Positions 8,801 through 17,115 are shown, counted from the first letter of the stretch. The stretch: DNA of 64,000 bases from Vondammii sp040505895 (GCA_040505895.1 JBEVXU010000016.1:248001-312000), one strand, 5' to 3'. Numbers and translations are program-made. The notes: generated by a model from the sequence alone, not told the origin.

Positions 8801-9800
8801 TGACGGATGCAATCTCTTCACGAACTTTCCCAAGCAGATCAGCAAAGGTATCCCTATCCTCAACATGGATGCGATTGGGACAGACCTCCATCAATAGACC
8901 GACCGTATCCATAAACTCTCTGGTTCTATTGAGCAGTGGCACACCAATGCAGAGATCACTGTTGGCAGTGACCCGTTTCAGGTATGCGAACAGGACGGTT
9001 GTAAAGACAAAAGAAGGGGAGATAGCTGGTTTCAGGCCCAGGATTTTTCGACTGATATCTGCAGTCAGCTTGACCTGCAGTCGCTTGGATAAAGCAGTTT
9101 TATTCTCACAGCTCCTGCCGTAAAAAGTAACCGCTTCAACAGGCTTGCTGTACCGAGCTGACCAGTAGGCCTCGCTTGCCGTTGCGGCATTGGAGATGGA
9201 ATAGTCATGCCTATTTTGAAGATAGTCTGTGAATGGGCAAGATGCTTCCTCTTCACTACTGACATGACCGTTTACAGTAGCCGAATAACACCGCTCCAGC
9301 TTGTTCAACAGCAGAGCACAAGAACGCCCGTCAGTCACCAGATGATGCTGATTCATGAAAAAGATAAATCTGTTCTCACTCCGCTTGACCAAAGCAGCAT
9401 CATAAAGACGTTGATCGTATGAGAAGGTTCTGCTCACCATCTCTTGGGACCAATTGACATAGGCTTCTTCCGGATCATCCACGGAGGAAAAATCATGGAA
9501 CATCAAATCATGATCCAGATGGGCATTGATACGCAGTACCGGGCCGGCAGGTGCCTTCGATACCACCGCACGCATGGCATCATAACGGGTGACGAGAGAA
9601 GAGAATGCTGCCTGAAAAGCTGGAACGTCGACGGTTGCACCGATATCCAGCCGGGTCACCATGTTGGTAACCGGTACGCCTGGGTGAATCTCCCCGTCCA
9701 GCCACATCAGGGATTGGAACGGTGTCAGAGGGTAAGTTGACGACTCAACAGGATCGACTGCCTCTTCAAGCCGAGTTTTATTGGTATTCATAGCTTGCAC
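5844..9800 (-). CDS. Single-module non-ribosomal peptide synthetase, C-A-PCP-TE
   Basis: 1318 residues. Condensation domain (about 20-450) has the catalytic HHLVTDG at 152-158. Adenylation domain (about 470-970) shows YVIFTSGSTGRPKG, FDTSALE, NMYGPTETT, YRTGDR and the lysine motif LTPNGKVDRNALP. The carrier domain has FFELGGHSLL with the phosphopantetheine Ser1018. The thioesterase (about 1070-1318) has GYCGD in place of GxSxG, so the likely nucleophile is Cys1146, with Asp1173 and His1296 or 1297 as partners. By alignment to the GrsA pocket I read the substrate code as D-T-L-Q-L-G-M-I-W-K, which matches no code I know. Start is GTG 9800; an in-frame ATG at 9791 is an alternative. There is no MbtH, phosphopantetheinyl transferase or dedicated exporter next to it. 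The gene is visibly A+T-richer than its neighbours, which suggests transfer. Predicted product: one amino acid N-acylated by the C domain and released by the TE. Confidence 0.93.
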   Translation of the reverse strand: MQAMNTNKTRLEEAVDPVESSTYPLTPFQSLMWLDGEIHPGVPVTNMVTRLDIGATVDVPAFQAAFSSLVTRYDAMRAVVSKAPAGPVLRINAHLDHDLMFHDFSSVDDPEEAYVNWSQEMVSRTFSYDQRLYDAALVKRSENRFIFFMNQHHLVTDGRSCALLLNKLERCYSATVNGHVSSEEEASCPFTDYLQNRHDYSISNAATASEAYWSARYSKPVEAVTFYGRSCENKTALSKRLQVKLTADISRKILGLKPAISPSFVFTTVLFAYLKRVTANSDLCIGVPLLNRTREFMDTVGLLMEVCPNRIHVEDRDTFADLLGKVREEIASVKPHRSHTVTTPNARYEVLLNYRLPADVQFDGVPAGLERSSALNLLENIQIDENNFYDWSRRDSLTVDITHIPSREEFIINFDFNLGVWPDEMGRQRSADHFLCLLEQFLAHRDRVIDEVDLLTRDEKALLFPEEKSALLRGEKVPNVVELFDRQVAQHYTKPAIEYEGDILTYGEISSRINALAAKLRSMGVMPGVLVAVCLHRSPEVVITLLAIIRAGGAYVPIDPDYPEKRIKAIVEDAKPAVFLTEKTLYKKVASYHQGEVFCVDSLDLQPSVGDDHDVYEIYGDLAYVIFTSGSTGRPKGVQVTNHGLGTFLLAMASKPGLIAEDRLLAVTTISFDTSALELFLPLVVGATIRIVPHETAINGRALSSIIEEAGITVLQATPATFRMLIAGGWQYTHKLRVLCGGETLQDDLAQEILTRCDALWNMYGPTETTIWSSVKRITRDTAPVTIGHPIDGTQMYILNSSMQPVPVGVEGELYIAGDGVAQGYLGKPKLTAERFIPNPFSVIPGGRMYRTGDRVRAHGNGEIEHRGRTDFQVKIRGYRIELGEIESVTNRCGEVQQCIVTTKANSSGEQALVAYVLPISDNHQFDVGKLKSFMGSSLPKYMIPSTVVIVDHFPLTPNGKVDRNALPEPDYQLSDDSRNISSPEDQLENQLLYLWEKVLNIHPVGVDEDFFELGGHSLLAMNLIGEIEQAFGGGVPATALFQAPTIKQFAEMLRSGGYEASWRSLLPIQPHGTRPPLFYIGSTNNAGKLVPYLSAEQPVYGLNIFGITLPEMGLADLDVAWVAGQFLEEIKLVQPLGPYKFCGYCGDAKVAYEIAQQLIDQGELVELLALIDGVWEYDLGTWYFRYRRRLNNILNLGIGYLRYKLSRRYRQFKKRGLANCREESSTPGPQEVLELVKQHKQLIKAYQSANAQYEIKDYPGVITLFLSKEWQLRSREKMEHLAKEGLLVNEVNGFHHNLFDAGQIEHLASLLDNCLID

Positions 9801-9877
9801 ATCACTTCCGGTTCTCTCACAGCTCGCCTTATAGTACGCTGATCAATTAAAAAATAGCACAACAATGGAGGCTCAGT

Positions 9878-10798
9878 ATCAGTAACTATTTTCTACCCAT
9901 CGGCCTGATCATCGCCTTTGCTTTTGCCTGGTTCTCTCCCGAACCCGGTGCACTGCTCAAGGAGCAGGGACTCATCCCCTGGATGGTGGTCATCATATTC
10001 CTGGTCAACGGTTACCAGACCCAACTGCATCAGTTGGCTGGGCAGTCGGGTCTTATCAAGACGCTGCTTATCGCAATCGTGATCAATCTTATCCTCGGCC
10101 CTCTTATCGGTTTCAGTGTTGCCTCTCTCATCAACCTGTCTGCAGGCGCCACCCTGGGGTTGATCCTTGTCGCATCCGTACCCACTACGCTCTCATCTGC
10201 TATCGTACTGACCAGAATCGCCGGTGGTGATGCAGTGAAAGCATTGATGCTGACAATCTTGCTCAACTTGATAGGAGTCTTTACCCTCCCCTTTACCCTG
10301 AAACTTCTGCTGGAGGGTGGTGGCATTATCGAACTCTCCCCCTGGCCCCTGCTGCAGAAGTTGATGCTGATCGTACTTCTGCCGTTTTTCATCGGCATGG
10401 TGGTAAGAGAGCTGACCAACTTCTCATCCAAAAACATACTCCTGAGTTATCTCCCCTCCCTCTGTGTACTGGGTACCGTATGGATGTCGATGTCAGCTTC
10501 TACGGAGACGTTGAAAACAATCAGCTTGCAGGAGATTGGGTTGATCGTATTGGCATCGGCAGTGATTCACACCGCACTGCTGCTGCTCGGTCGGCTGTCA
10601 AGACTACTCCACCCTTCAGAACGTACAGAGTGGCTGGCACTGCTGTTCACCGCATCCCAGAAGACCCTGCCATTGGCGATAGCGGCCCTCACCGCACTGG
10701 ATCGATCTACCGGCCCTGCACTGGTGGCCTGTATCCTGTTCCATTTTGTACAGCTATTTCAAGACTCTTTGTTGGCTTCGAAGCTCAGACAAGTGTAA
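9878..10798 (+). CDS. Bile acid:sodium symporter-like (SBF-like) permease, probable ATC start
   Basis: About 306 residues with nine or ten hydrophobic segments. The pattern (GLIPWMVVIIFLVNG near the N-terminus, LVASVPTTLSSAIVLTRIAGG in the middle, ASQKTLPLAIAAL near the end) is that of SBF-like transporters of the bile acid/sodium symporter superfamily. The first ATG in frame (9983) would remove the first helix. The frame stays open upstream to a stop at 9848, and the sequence SISNYFLPIGLIIAFAFAW is a family-like first helix. The only start-like codon with a good RBS (GGAGG at 9867-9871, six bases away) is ATC 9878. Substrate unknown. It is transcribed away from the NRPS gene through a short shared control region. 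Confidence 0.78.
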   Translation: MSNYFLPIGLIIAFAFAWFSPEPGALLKEQGLIPWMVVIIFLVNGYQTQLHQLAGQSGLIKTLLIAIVINLILGPLIGFSVASLINLSAGATLGLILVASVPTTLSSAIVLTRIAGGDAVKALMLTILLNLIGVFTLPFTLKLLLEGGGIIELSPWPLLQKLMLIVLLPFFIGMVVRELTNFSSKNILLSYLPSLCVLGTVWMSMSASTETLKTISLQEIGLIVLASAVIHTALLLLGRLSRLLHPSERTEWLALLFTASQKTLPLAIAALTALDRSTGPALVACILFHFVQLFQDSLLASKLRQV

Positions 10799-10862
10799 AA
10801 AAGCGAGACGCGGAGAACACAGAGAAACGCAGAGTTCGTAGAGTTCGCAGAGAAAAACTTTT
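10799..10862. repeat. Degenerate CGCAGAG-type direct repeat tract
   Basis: Right after the symporter stop, short units of the type ACGCAGAG/TCGCAGAG/ACACAGAG repeat imperfectly. A similar tract lies at about 22370-22440, downstream of polB, in the opposite sense (CTCTGCG). Such tracts occur widely between bacterial genes; function unknown. Confidence 0.5.
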
Positions 10863-10870
10863 AGTTACAT

Positions 10871-11015
10871 GGTCGTGCACCATAATTCTAAAAATCATCC
10901 CGATAGGAATTAAGTTACATTTGTAGGAGCGAACTTGTTCGCGATGAACTCGCCTAGAAGCCAATCGCGAACAAGTTCGCTCCTACAACAGACTTCTAAT
11001 TTATTGTACCGAGCC
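10871..11015. repeat. REP-containing miniature element E3 (145 bp)
   Basis: The same length and layout as E1: left end GGTCGTGCACCATAATTCT, right end ATTTATTGTACCGAGCC, with the REP core at 10922-10987 (TGTAGGAGCGAACTTGTTCG ... CGAACAAGTTCGCTCCTACA), here an almost perfect 22-base-arm palindrome. The left arm shares AAAAATCATCCCGATAGG with the core-less copy at 38732. It fills most of the gap between the symporter and tesA and may act as a transcript-end structure for both. Confidence 0.78.
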
Positions 11016-11057
11016 ACTATAAAAACAATCAGAAAACTACTCGGTGGCGGCACCCAC

Positions 11058-11657
11058 TCACAGTAGTGGTTTCAATTCCTCCCAGACATTCTCCAATATC
11101 CTCGGCTGACCAAAGCGGTTGGGGTGAAGGCCATCCATCTGCATCCACTCCGGCCTGTCAGCGACCCCCTGGAGGAAAAAGGGTACCAGAGGGATATCTG
11201 TCTGCCCGACAATCTCTGGGAAGACTGCCAAGAACTTGTCATTGAACGCCTTGCCATAATTGGGGGGAAGCATGATGCCAAGCAGCAGCACCCGGCTATT
11301 GCGTTTCTGACCCAACTGGACTATCTGCAACAGGTTATCCCGCATCCGGCCGAAGCTGAGCCCGCGCAGGCCGTCATTACCGCCAAGAGCAACAATCATT
11401 ATCTGCGGCTGGTGCTGTGCCAGTAGCGGCGGGAGTCTGTTCAACCCCCCCACCGTGGTCTCACCTGAAATACTGGCATTGGCCACCCGGTGAGGATAAC
11501 CTTCCTCCTGCAGTCTCTGTTGCAGCAAGTTGACCCAGCTGGCGCTCTGGGCGATACCATGGGCGGCACTCAGACTATCACCCAGCACAAGAATCACCGG
11601 TGACTCGGCACGGCAGATACCGGACAGTAATAGCAATATTAGGAGCAGTCTCTTCAT
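11058..11657 (-). CDS. tesA: Arylesterase / lysophospholipase L1 / thioesterase I TesA
   Basis: 199 residues. An N-terminal signal peptide (MKRLLLILLLLSGICRAE) directs the enzyme to the periplasm. SGNH-hydrolase blocks are clear: GDSLS with the nucleophilic Ser, GETTVGG, GGNDGLRG, and DGLHPN with the catalytic Asp and His. TesA hydrolyses acyl-CoA thioesters, lysophospholipids and aryl esters. The ATG is at 11655-11657; longer upstream extensions lack the signal sequence and were rejected. The start codon overlaps that of ybbA on the other strand, the head-to-head arrangement that is conserved for tesA and ybbA in gammaproteobacteria. Confidence 0.93.
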   Translation of the reverse strand: MKRLLLILLLLSGICRAESPVILVLGDSLSAAHGIAQSASWVNLLQQRLQEEGYPHRVANASISGETTVGGLNRLPPLLAQHQPQIMIVALGGNDGLRGLSFGRMRDNLLQIVQLGQKRNSRVLLLGIMLPPNYGKAFNDKFLAVFPEIVGQTDIPLVPFFLQGVADRPEWMQMDGLHPNRFGQPRILENVWEELKPLL

Positions 11658-12345
11658 GACCAACGATTCTACCACCTCTCTGGTGAGCGCCAACCGCCTC
11701 GGCAAAGTGGTGGATGCCCCCGGCGGCAGACTGACCCTCCTTGAAGAGATCACCTTGCAACTTGCAGCGGGTGAAATTACCGCCATTGTCGGCTCATCGG
11801 GCTCGGGTAAATCGACACTGCTTGGGCTGTTGGCCGGTCTGGATGAGGCGACCAGCGGAGAGATCAATCTTTTTGGCCAGTCACTCCAGGGGCTGAATGA
11901 GGACGCCCGTGCCGAGCTGCGCGCCGGGCGGGTCGGTTTCGTTTTTCAGTCATTCCAGCTGTTGCCCGGTATGACCGCACTGGAGAATGTGATGCTGCCA
12001 CTGGAGCTGTCAGGGCATTCGGATCCGGCAGCTGTCGCCGCCGACTCACTGGGGCATGTAGGACTGGAACAGCGACTCCACCACTATCCGGGGCAACTCT
12101 CCGGTGGTGAACAGCAGCGGGTGGCCATCGCCCGCGCCTTTGCCGCCTCGCCAAAGCTGCTGTTTGCCGACGAACCCACCGGCAGTCTGGACAAGGCCAC
12201 TGGCAGCAGAGTGATCGAACTCTTGTTCACCATGCGGGAGCAGACAGGTGCTGCACTGCTGCTGGTAACTCATGACGAACAGCTGGCTTCACGCTGCGAC
12301 CGTCGGCTTCGGCTTGAGGGCGGCAGGCTGGAGGATGGGGAGTGA
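11656..12345 (+). CDS. ybbA: ABC transporter ATP-binding protein YbbA
   Basis: 229 residues of the LolD/MacB-like ATPase group: Walker A GSSGSGKST, Q-loop FVFQSFQLLPG, signature LSGGEQQRVA, Walker B LLFADEPTG, switch His in VTHD. It pairs with the permease YbbP, whose GTG start overlaps this stop. The YbbAP complex is thought to move or extract hydrophobic molecules at the inner membrane; the role is not settled. ATG 11656 was chosen because the family starts about 40 residues before Walker A; a longer in-frame extension to 11530 would run through tesA coding sequence. Its first bases overlap the tesA start codon. Confidence 0.92.
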   Translation: MTNDSTTSLVSANRLGKVVDAPGGRLTLLEEITLQLAAGEITAIVGSSGSGKSTLLGLLAGLDEATSGEINLFGQSLQGLNEDARAELRAGRVGFVFQSFQLLPGMTALENVMLPLELSGHSDPAAVAADSLGHVGLEQRLHHYPGQLSGGEQQRVAIARAFAASPKLLFADEPTGSLDKATGSRVIELLFTMREQTGAALLLVTHDEQLASRCDRRLRLEGGRLEDGE

Positions 12346-14831
12346 AGACACTCTCACTGGCACTGCGATTTCTCCGGCGGGACTGGCGTAGCGGTGAACT
12401 CCGTCTACTGTCGCTGGCGCTGATGGTCGCCGTGGCGGCAGTCACCGCCGTGAGCTTCTTTACCGATCGGGTGGAACGTGCAATGGTGCTCCAGGCCGGA
12501 GAGATACTGGCTGCTGACCTGGTGCTCTCCAGCAGCAATCCAATCCCATCGCAGTTTCCAGCCAAGGCTGCAGTGCTGGGGCTGGAGAGCGCACGGACTC
12601 TCCGCTTTCCCAGTGTCGTACTCCATGGAGATGCCACGCAGCTGGTGGAGGTAAAAGCGGTGGATGCTGATTATCCGCTGCGTGGTGAACTGCGCTTTCG
12701 CGCAAACCCAGGCGCACTGGAGCAGGCAACCAAAAAGACACCCACATCAGGAGAGATATGGGCAGAAGCCCGCCTCCTGGCCGCCCTTGACCTCTCCCCC
12801 CAGGATGAGATCTCACTGGGTGAAAAAAAATTCAGGGTCAGCCGAGTGCTCAGCAGGGATACCGGAGAGGGCAGCGGCTTTCTGCGCCTCGGACCAAAGG
12901 TGCTGATCTCCCTGGGGGATATCCCGTCAACCGGGCTGGTCACCCCCGCAAGTCGGGTGCGTCACCAGCTACTTATCGCCGGATCAAAAAGCGGGGTCGA
13001 TGAGTTCCTTGTCTGGAGCAAAGCTCGACTTCCCAAAGGGGCAAGGCTCGAACACATGAGCAGTGCACGCCCGCAGCTGCGCAGCGCCCTGGATCGAGCG
13101 GGCCGTTTTCTCGGACTGGCTGCACTGGCGGCGGTGCTGGTCGCCGGTGCGGCGGTAGCCCTCTCCACCCGACGTTTTGTCGAGCGCCAGTCCGACACCA
13201 GTGCCATCATGCGCTGTCTCGGCGCAAGCAGCCGAATGATTTTTCAAGTGCTTATATTTAGGCTGATGATGCTGGCCACTCTCGCCAGCCTGCTCGGCTC
13301 ACTAATCGGTTACCTCGCGCAGTTTTTTTTGGCAACCCTACTACAAAACGAATTCGGCAGCGGTCTCCCCGCGCCCGGCCTCCAACCTGTGATGATCGGC
13401 CTGGGAACCGGTCTGGTCACACTTATCGGCTTCACCCTGCCGCCTGCGATACGCCTGGCTGCGGTGCCACCATTACGGGTGCTACGACGTGAGCTGGGCG
13501 CACCACCGCCCGCCGCCTGGGTGGTGGCCCTGTTTAGTGTCGGCGCCATCTCTCTGCTGATGTTTCAGCAAGCCGGTGATCCTGCCCTCGCCATTCGGGT
13601 GCTGCTGGGTACTCTGCTTGCAACCGGCCTGCTACTGTTGGTTTCATGGGGACTGGTGCGCCTGCTTGCCCCACTGCGCAAACGTGGCGGCACACTCTGG
13701 CGTTACGGTCTCGCCGGGCTGGCGAGAAATCCGGGAATGACTGCCATGCAACTCACCGGTTTTGGCCTGGGTATCCTCGCCATGCTGCTGCTGGCCATTG
13801 TCCGCCTCGATCTACTCGCCGCTTGGCAACGCACCATCCCGGCAGACGCACCAAACCAGTTTCTGGTCAACATACAACCCGGTGAGGTGGAATCACTCAA
13901 CCGCTTCCTCACCAACAGGGGCATCCCAGAGCAGAACATCTACCCAATGCTGCGCGCCCGGCTAACCCACATCAACAACCATCAAGTATCAGTAGACGAT
14001 TACCAGGATGGTCGTGCTCAGCGACTCACCACCCGCGAATTCAACCTCTCCCACGCAGAGCAGATGCAGTCAGATAACCGCATCGTTGCCGGTGAGTGGT
14101 GGGGACAGAATGATCAGCAAAAGGCGCACTTCTCGGTAGAGCTCGATCTGGCCCATACCCTGGGTATCGAAATGTATGACCTGCTCACCTTCAATTTGGC
14201 AGGTTCTGAAATTCGTGGTGAGGTCACCAGCCTGAGAACGGTAAAGTGGGACTCGTTCAAACCCAACTTCTTCGTTATCGGCACCCCCAGTCTGCTGAAA
14301 AAGTTTCCAAGTAACTACATCACCAGTTTCCACCTGCCACCTGGGCGTGAAAAGCTGCTCGCCGAACTGGTGACTCAATTTCCAGCCGTCACTATCATCG
14401 ATGTCACCAGCCTGATGCAGCAGATCAGAGAGATCATCAGCCGTGGTTCTCTGGCGGTTCAATATGTATTCTTCTTTACCCTCGGTGCAGGCCTACTGAT
14501 GCTCTATGCCGGAATTCAGGCAAACCGTGAGCACCGTCGGCAGGAGTCTGCCATCCTGCGCACACTCGGCATGAAACGGAGAGGACTATTGATGGCAGCC
14601 TGGGTAGAGTTCTCCACCCTCGGCCTGCTGGCCGGTACACTTGCCAGCGGTTGCGCCAGCCTCACCGGTTGGCTGCTCGCCGGCGAGGTGTTTGGTTTCC
14701 CCTTCCACCTCAACCCCTGGGTATGGATTGTTGGTGTCCTGGGTAGTGCTATAGCCATCGGTACAGCCGGAGTGCTCGCCAGCTACCACCTCACCATCCA
14801 GCCACCACTACGCACCCTGCAGAATAACTAA
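12342..14831 (+). CDS. ybbP: FtsX-like permease YbbP
   Basis: 829 residues, the usual size for YbbP. One N-terminal transmembrane segment (LLSLALMVAVAAVTAVSFF), a large periplasmic domain, a first FtsX bundle (about 255-390), further helices around 390-500, a second periplasmic part (about 515-690) and a final FtsX bundle (about 705-820, with LRTLGMKRRGLL). It is the membrane half of YbbAP. The GTG start overlaps the TGA of ybbA by four bases, so translation is probably coupled. A run of eight T at 13323-13330 in the coding sequence is a possible slippage site. Confidence 0.9.
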   Translation: MKTLSLALRFLRRDWRSGELRLLSLALMVAVAAVTAVSFFTDRVERAMVLQAGEILAADLVLSSSNPIPSQFPAKAAVLGLESARTLRFPSVVLHGDATQLVEVKAVDADYPLRGELRFRANPGALEQATKKTPTSGEIWAEARLLAALDLSPQDEISLGEKKFRVSRVLSRDTGEGSGFLRLGPKVLISLGDIPSTGLVTPASRVRHQLLIAGSKSGVDEFLVWSKARLPKGARLEHMSSARPQLRSALDRAGRFLGLAALAAVLVAGAAVALSTRRFVERQSDTSAIMRCLGASSRMIFQVLIFRLMMLATLASLLGSLIGYLAQFFLATLLQNEFGSGLPAPGLQPVMIGLGTGLVTLIGFTLPPAIRLAAVPPLRVLRRELGAPPPAAWVVALFSVGAISLLMFQQAGDPALAIRVLLGTLLATGLLLLVSWGLVRLLAPLRKRGGTLWRYGLAGLARNPGMTAMQLTGFGLGILAMLLLAIVRLDLLAAWQRTIPADAPNQFLVNIQPGEVESLNRFLTNRGIPEQNIYPMLRARLTHINNHQVSVDDYQDGRAQRLTTREFNLSHAEQMQSDNRIVAGEWWGQNDQQKAHFSVELDLAHTLGIEMYDLLTFNLAGSEIRGEVTSLRTVKWDSFKPNFFVIGTPSLLKKFPSNYITSFHLPPGREKLLAELVTQFPAVTIIDVTSLMQQIREIISRGSLAVQYVFFFTLGAGLLMLYAGIQANREHRRQESAILRTLGMKRRGLLMAAWVEFSTLGLLAGTLASGCASLTGWLLAGEVFGFPFHLNPWVWIVGVLGSAIAIGTAGVLASYHLTIQPPLRTLQNN

Positions 14832-14889
14832 GTCTATAATCACCTCATGAAGCGCTATTTTTTGTAATCGTTCCATCCAACAATAAAAA

Positions 14890-14897
14890 GGGGGGGG
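14890..14897 (+). promoter_or_regulatory. G8 homopolymer inside the ribosome binding site of the cyclase gene
   Basis: AAAAA followed by eight G and ATC stands directly before the TTG start at 14901. It is the only purine-rich RBS candidate. The length of the G run sets the spacing between any anti-Shine-Dalgarno contact and the start codon, so slippage could change translation. Confidence 0.55.
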
Positions 14898-14900
14898 ATC

Positions 14901-17108
14901 TTGCGTCACCAACTGTTCCGTGTGATTTCCAGCCTCCTGATCACCCTGCTCTTTCTCGGCATGGTTGCAAACAGTAGCCGCCTGCCATTAATTAGCCAAT
15001 TGGAGGCGATGGCCTACGATACCCGGGTGCGGCTCACCATGCCCCGCACAGCAGATCCACGCATTGTCATTGTGGATATTGATGAGCGCAGCCTGAGTGA
15101 ACTAGGACACTGGCCCTGGCCTCGCCGTCAGCTGGCAACGCTGACAAATCAGCTGTTCGAACACTACAAAATTCGTCTGTTGGGCTTCGACGTGGTCTTT
15201 GCAGAAGCAGAGAAGATGACCCATCTAGAGGCGCTGCCTGACCTGGCCCATAAGTACCTGAATGATGCAGAGCCATTCATACAGGCTCTGGAGACTCTTA
15301 CCCCACTACTCGATCACGACCGCCAATTTGCCCATAGCCTGGCAGACAGGTCAATTGTGTTGGGCTACTACTTTAAGAGTAATGGAGAAGTTACCGGCAT
15401 CGGCTCCCTACCTCCACCATTGCTGGAACTTCCTGAGACGGCACTCTCTGACATCCCTTTTCTGCAGCCCCATAGTTATGGTGGTAACCTGCCAATACTG
15501 CAGAAAAATGCGCAGGCTGCAGGTTATTTTGATAACCCGCTGATCGACCCTGACGGCGTTCAGCGACGTATTCCGCTGATTCAAAAATATGGAACTGCAC
15601 TCTACGACTCCCTCTCTCTGGCCATGACTCGTCATCTCCAAAACTCACCTCAGGTCATGCTGGAAATAGCATCGGATATCTTTGATGAACCAAACCTGGA
15701 GTGGCTTCGCCTGGATGGCATTCGGCTTCCTGTCGATAGCCAGGGAGCGGTCCTTATCCCCTTCCGCGCTCCCGGCAGTTTTACCTACATACCGGCAGTG
15801 GACGTACTGCATGGCAAGACCGACCCGAAGCTGCTGAAGGGTAAAATAGTGCTATTGGGCACCACCGCCCTGGGGCTGACACGAGAGATTGCCACTCCGG
15901 TGCAGAGCGTGCTTCCCGGCGCTGAACTGCATGCCAACCTGATCTCGGGGATGCTGGATGGAAGAGTTCTGCAGCAACCTGGCTATGTTTCAGCTTTAGA
16001 GTTGCTGCAACTCTTCACCTTGGGGCTACTGGCATCCCTGCTACTACCCCGTCTTTCAGCAATACACACCTCAACGGCCATTCTGCTCCTGACGCTGGTC
16101 ACACTGGGCTTTAATCTCTACGCCTGGCAGGAGCTACAGATGGTACTGCCGATCGCCTCTTCTCTACTGTTACTGTTAATACTCTATCTGCTACACATGG
16201 GATTTGGCTTTTTTCTTGAGTCTCGCAATAAACGACAAATTGCGCACACATTCGGGCAGTATGTCCCGCCTGAATTGGTCGATGAATTAGTGGAGCAGAA
16301 AGATAACCTGGGGCTGGAGGGCGAGGCACGAGAGCTGACTGTGCTGTTCTCAGATGTCCGTAACTTTACCACCCTGTCAGAAAATCTTGAGCCCAGAGAG
16401 CTGACACTTCTGATGAACGAGATGCTTACCCCCATGACCCGTATCATTCACAACCACCGGGGTACCATAGACAAGTACATGGGTGATGCCATCATGGCCT
16501 TTTGGGGAGCACCGCTGCAGGATCCGGAGCATGCCCGTCATGCCCTTCAGGCGGCCTTGGAAATGCAGCAGGAGCTACAACATTTGGCCCCCCACTTTAA
16601 ATCCATCGGTCTCCCCTCCATTCGCATGGGTGTGGGCATCAACACCGGCATAATGAATGTCGGCAACATGGGTTCCCAGTTTCGCATGGCCTACACCGTA
16701 ATGGGAGATGCGGTCAATTTGGGCTCACGACTAGAGGCACTTACCCGTCAGTACGGGGTGGATATCATCGTCGGCGAAGCGCTGGTAAAACAGCTAGCCG
16801 ATTTCACCTTCCGTGAACTAGACCGGGTGCGGGTGAAAGGAAAGACTAAGCCCGTCTCCATCTATGAGCCCATCGGTCTCACCACAGAACTGAGCTCGCA
16901 GGTTATCCGTCGATTGGATGCACATCAGCAGGGACTGGATTACTACCGTCGGCAGGATTGGACCCAGGCAGAAACCATCTACAGAGAACTGCTAACAGAT
17001 ACCACAGAAGAGCTCCTCTACACCCTGCTTCTAAAGCGCATCACTCACTATCGCCGGCACCCACCCGGTGATGACTGGGATGGTGCTTTTACCTTCATAA
17101 CCAAGTAA
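14901..17108 (+). CDS. CHASE2-domain adenylate cyclase (class III)
   Basis: 735 residues from a TTG start. One N-terminal helix, a periplasmic CHASE2 sensor (about 30-350, starting MAYDTRVRLTMPRT and IVIVDIDERSL), three transmembrane helices (about 360-440), then a cytoplasmic class III cyclase domain (about 475-655). Metal-binding Asp485 (FSDVRNF) and Asp529 (KYMGDA), adenine-selecting Lys525 and Thr599 (AYTVMGDA), and transition-state Asn606 and Arg610 (NLGSR) are all in place, so it should make cAMP. A short helical tail follows. It faces the FecR/TPR operon tail-to-tail with only seven bases between. CHASE2 cyclases often keep company with FecR-domain and TPR proteins, which suggests a shared envelope-sensing role. 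Confidence 0.92.
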   Translation: MRHQLFRVISSLLITLLFLGMVANSSRLPLISQLEAMAYDTRVRLTMPRTADPRIVIVDIDERSLSELGHWPWPRRQLATLTNQLFEHYKIRLLGFDVVFAEAEKMTHLEALPDLAHKYLNDAEPFIQALETLTPLLDHDRQFAHSLADRSIVLGYYFKSNGEVTGIGSLPPPLLELPETALSDIPFLQPHSYGGNLPILQKNAQAAGYFDNPLIDPDGVQRRIPLIQKYGTALYDSLSLAMTRHLQNSPQVMLEIASDIFDEPNLEWLRLDGIRLPVDSQGAVLIPFRAPGSFTYIPAVDVLHGKTDPKLLKGKIVLLGTTALGLTREIATPVQSVLPGAELHANLISGMLDGRVLQQPGYVSALELLQLFTLGLLASLLLPRLSAIHTSTAILLLTLVTLGFNLYAWQELQMVLPIASSLLLLLILYLLHMGFGFFLESRNKRQIAHTFGQYVPPELVDELVEQKDNLGLEGEARELTVLFSDVRNFTTLSENLEPRELTLLMNEMLTPMTRIIHNHRGTIDKYMGDAIMAFWGAPLQDPEHARHALQAALEMQQELQHLAPHFKSIGLPSIRMGVGINTGIMNVGNMGSQFRMAYTVMGDAVNLGSRLEALTRQYGVDIIVGEALVKQLADFTFRELDRVRVKGKTKPVSIYEPIGLTTELSSQVIRRLDAHQQGLDYYRRQDWTQAETIYRELLTDTTEELLYTLLLKRITHYRRHPPGDDWDGAFTFITK

Positions 17109-17115
17109 GCGCCGA

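Noticed and set aside
11530..11655. N-terminal extension of ybbA by 42 codons
   Set aside because: It would cover the signal-peptide part of tesA on the other strand, and the family has no such extension.
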